From the NCBI RefSeq assembly GCF_016406125.1, contig NZ_CP066339.1, forward strand, positions 3,224,001 to 3,288,000: a stretch of DNA of 64,000 nucleotides, given 5' to 3'. Positions 62,144 to 64,000 of this stretch are shown here, in pieces (position 1 is the stretch's first letter; every line of letters starts with the position of its first letter). The translations under genes and the position numbers were made by a program. The notes under the pieces are model-generated. The model searched no databases and was not told the DNA's origin. It worked only from the letters and a program-made list of their open reading frames with translations. This stretch comes from Alicyclobacillus sp. SO9. Its GTDB lineage: Bacteria > Bacillota > Bacilli > Alicyclobacillales > Alicyclobacillaceae.

Positions 62144-62228
62144 ATGCTTAACCTCATCACCTGCCAAATTTCAATATCCGGGTCAAGTGGCTGCCGTGCA
62201 TCACGTTGCAACAGTGAGGCGGCAACAC

Positions 62229-62639
62229 CTAGATATAATACATAAAAGCACCGTCATATTCTTGCTTCATACCAACCAAGTCCTCAAGTGTGATGGATTC
62301 CATCACATTCAGCAGGGACTTTCGTAAACGTCTCCATAACTCATCTAGTCCGTCTTCTACATCTTCGTCTACCAAAGTCAGGGGACCTTCCAGTGTAAGA
62401 ATCAGGTCTGCCACGGTAATTTCCTGCTGGCTCTTCGCTAATACGTAGCCTCCGTAAGCCCCGCGAATGCTGCGCACAAACCCCGCATTGCGCAAAGGAG
62501 CAATGAGTTGTTCAAGGTAGTGTTCAGACAAGTGTTGGCGTTCCGCGATTGATTTCAAGCTGACAGGAGAGGTCCCTTCATTCATGGCCAGATCCACCAT
62601 TAGCATAAGTCCATAGCGGCCTTTGGTCGAAATCTTCAT
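62229..62639 (-). CDS. cymR: Rrf2 family regulator, CymR-like
   Basis: A 136-aa Rrf2-type transcription factor. The N-terminal winged helix contains STKGRYGLMLMVDLA and the recognition helix SEHYLEQLIAPLRNAG, then GAYGGYVLAK. It has no cysteine cluster, so it does not bind an iron-sulfur cluster the way IscR does. B. subtilis CymR, which works with CysK to control cysteine metabolism, has the same neighbours (a desulfurase gene and rarA). Its start overlaps the end of rarA (ATGA). Confidence 0.88.
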   Translation of the reverse strand: MKISTKGRYGLMLMVDLAMNEGTSPVSLKSIAERQHLSEHYLEQLIAPLRNAGFVRSIRGAYGGYVLAKSQQEITVADLILTLEGPLTLVDEDVEDGLDELWRRLRKSLLNVMESITLEDLVGMKQEYDGAFMYYI

Positions 62640-63928
62640 CCCTGTGACTCCCCTTTATCCTTGGATTCCTCTGTGTAATAATGACGCGGTTCAAGGTCCT
62701 GAGGCCAATAGCTCTGCTCTACATAGTGCCCTGGGTAATCGTGAGGATACAAGTAGCCCTCGCCATGCCCTAACCGAGCAGCGCCGCTGTATCCTGTGCC
62801 TCGTAAGTGCAGCGGAACGGATAAGGAAACACCGGATTCAACATCTTCAAGGGCTTTGTTAATAGCAGTATACGCCCGATTGGACTTTGCAGTCGACGCT
62901 AAATAGGCCGTCGCCTCTGCCAACGGGATGCGTCCTTCCGGCATCCCAATTGCCTCAATTGCGTGATAGGCGGCCACAGCAATGGACAGTCCTTGCGGAT
63001 CGGCCATACCAATATCCTCACTGGCAAGGATAATCAACCTTCGTGCAATGAATTTCGGGTCCTCTCCACCCGCTATCATTTTGGCAAGCCAAAACATTGC
63101 CGCATCGGGATTGGATCCTCGAACAGATTTAATGAACGCTGAAATTGTATCGTAGTGTTCATCGCCTGATTTGTCATACAACACTTGCTTTTGCTGCAAA
63201 ATGGACTGAACCTGTTCCAGAGACACATCCACGCCGCCGTCCGCTCCAACGGGCGCTGACAATGCTACCATTTCCAGAGCATTGAGCGACCTCCGCGCGT
63301 CACCGCCGCTCATTTGAATGAGCCAGTTTTCGGCTTCCTCACTTAGACGAACGTGCAGCTTTCCGAGACCGCGTTCCTCATCTGCCAAAGCCCGGTGCAG
63401 GAGGCTGCGAATGCCGTCAACGCTAATGTGACGAAGCCGAAAAATATGCGATCTCGATAAAAGCGCGTTATTAACCGACGTATATGGATTTTCTGTCGTT
63501 GCCCCAATCAGGGTTATCAGGCCCGCTTCGACGTGAGGCAAAAGGGCATCCTGCTGCATTTTATTAAAGCGGTGGATCTCGTCGATGAACACAATGGTTT
63601 TACGACTATACATAGCCTGTGCTTCCCTAGATTCTTCTACGGCCTTGCGAATATCAGCGACCCCGGAGGTCACCGCATTGATGACTTCAAAGCGGGCTTT
63701 GGTCAGATTGGCAATGACCTTTGCCAGAGAAGTCTTTCCGGTACCTGGGGGTCCCCAAAAAATCAACGACACGAGCCTGTCAGTTTCTATCACACGCCGC
63801 AACATGGTTCCGGGTCCAACGACATCCTCCTGACCTACCAACTCATCCAGCGACTGCGGTCGCATTCGATATGCCAGCGGAGCCGTCTCTTCTGCTTCTC
63901 TTTGCGCTTGATAGCTGAACAAGTCCAT
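62636..63928 (-). CDS. rarA: Replication-associated recombination protein RarA (MgsA)
   Basis: AAA+ ATPase that acts at stalled replication forks. Walker A is FWGPPGTGKTSLAKVIA near residue 55, Walker B IVFIDEIHRFNK, sensor 1 IGATTENP, and the C-terminal tetramerisation region contains RGSNPDAAMFWLAKM. The length of 430 aa is standard. It is coupled to the regulator gene downstream. Confidence 0.95.
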   Translation of the reverse strand: MDLFSYQAQREAEETAPLAYRMRPQSLDELVGQEDVVGPGTMLRRVIETDRLVSLIFWGPPGTGKTSLAKVIANLTKARFEVINAVTSGVADIRKAVEESREAQAMYSRKTIVFIDEIHRFNKMQQDALLPHVEAGLITLIGATTENPYTSVNNALLSRSHIFRLRHISVDGIRSLLHRALADEERGLGKLHVRLSEEAENWLIQMSGGDARRSLNALEMVALSAPVGADGGVDVSLEQVQSILQQKQVLYDKSGDEHYDTISAFIKSVRGSNPDAAMFWLAKMIAGGEDPKFIARRLIILASEDIGMADPQGLSIAVAAYHAIEAIGMPEGRIPLAEATAYLASTAKSNRAYTAINKALEDVESGVSLSVPLHLRGTGYSGAARLGHGEGYLYPHDYPGHYVEQSYWPQDLEPRHYYTEESKDKGESQG

Positions 63929-63935
63929 TCTTGCT

Positions 63936-64000
63936 TTATCTCTCCTCTGTCATCACTCTCTGAACAACCTGTTTAGCGGCGGCAATATCAACTGTAGACA
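63936..64000 (-). CDS. C-terminal end of an unidentified gene
   Basis: The last 20 codons of a frame entering from the right edge, ending STVDIAAAKQVVQRVMTEER. A GAGGAG inside this end serves as the rarA ribosome site, which is consistent with a coupled upstream gene. Too little is visible to name it. Confidence 0.5.
   Translation of the reverse strand, partial: STVDIAAAKQVVQRVMTEER

Overview
The window reads as the chromosome of an endospore-forming, low-to-mid GC Gram-positive bacterium of the order Bacillales. It carries the sporulation genes sigK, gpr, yqfC and yqfD, a CIRCE-controlled hrcA-grpE-dnaK-dnaJ operon, a T-box before alaS, and Bacillus-type gene neighbourhoods throughout. Placement near Alicyclobacillaceae is an inference from gene order and protein style, not a proven assignment. 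Almost everything lies on the minus strand and is housekeeping, so the unusual signals are in gene starts, gene architecture and repeats.

Layout. 1-6,800: start of sigA, dnaG, then ppdK with its regulatory kinase/phosphorylase and the CcpN repressor, a gluconeogenesis control cluster. 6,800-14,815: recO, yqzL, era, dgkA, ybeY, pgpH, phoH, yqfD, yqfC; glyQS, which sits here in Bacillus subtilis, is absent. 14,816-18,440: a gene-poor insert of structured 113-bp tandem repeats, split by an IS1182-like element. 18,440-33,000: yqeY, rpsU, a Na/Pi-type transporter, a Nudix-DeoC fusion, mtaB, rsmE, prmA, the heat-shock operon, hemW, lepA. 33,100-36,700: a hypothetical membrane protein, a lytic transglycosylase, gpr and rpsT. 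36,714-37,539: a second repeat patch, related in sequence to the first. 37,540-44,950: holA, a type II NADH dehydrogenase, a ComEC without its C-terminal nuclease-like domain, a CvpA-transglutaminase fusion, comEA, mntR. 45,100-51,050: yqeM, rsfS, yqeK, nadD, aroE, yqeH, yqeG, sigK. 51,170-59,570: a penicillin-binding protein, mltG, ruvX, ireB, T-box-alaS, an AI-2E-type exporter. 59,700-64,000: a crcB pair, a zinc-ribbon protein, cysteine desulfurase, a CymR-like regulator, rarA.

Three themes deserve attention. First, three genes (ccpN, sigK, comEC) have conserved N-termini that begin upstream of any ATG/GTG/TTG; each has a well-placed Shine-Dalgarno site before an ATC, ATT/CTG or CTG codon. 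Second, a palindromic element with the core AATAAGC...GCTTATT is found in two separate intergenic patches, inside higher-order tandem repeats. Third, short tandem repeats have expanded both between genes and in frame inside rsmE, yqeH, comEC and the PBP gene. No CRISPR array, prophage, defence island, tRNA or rRNA was seen.
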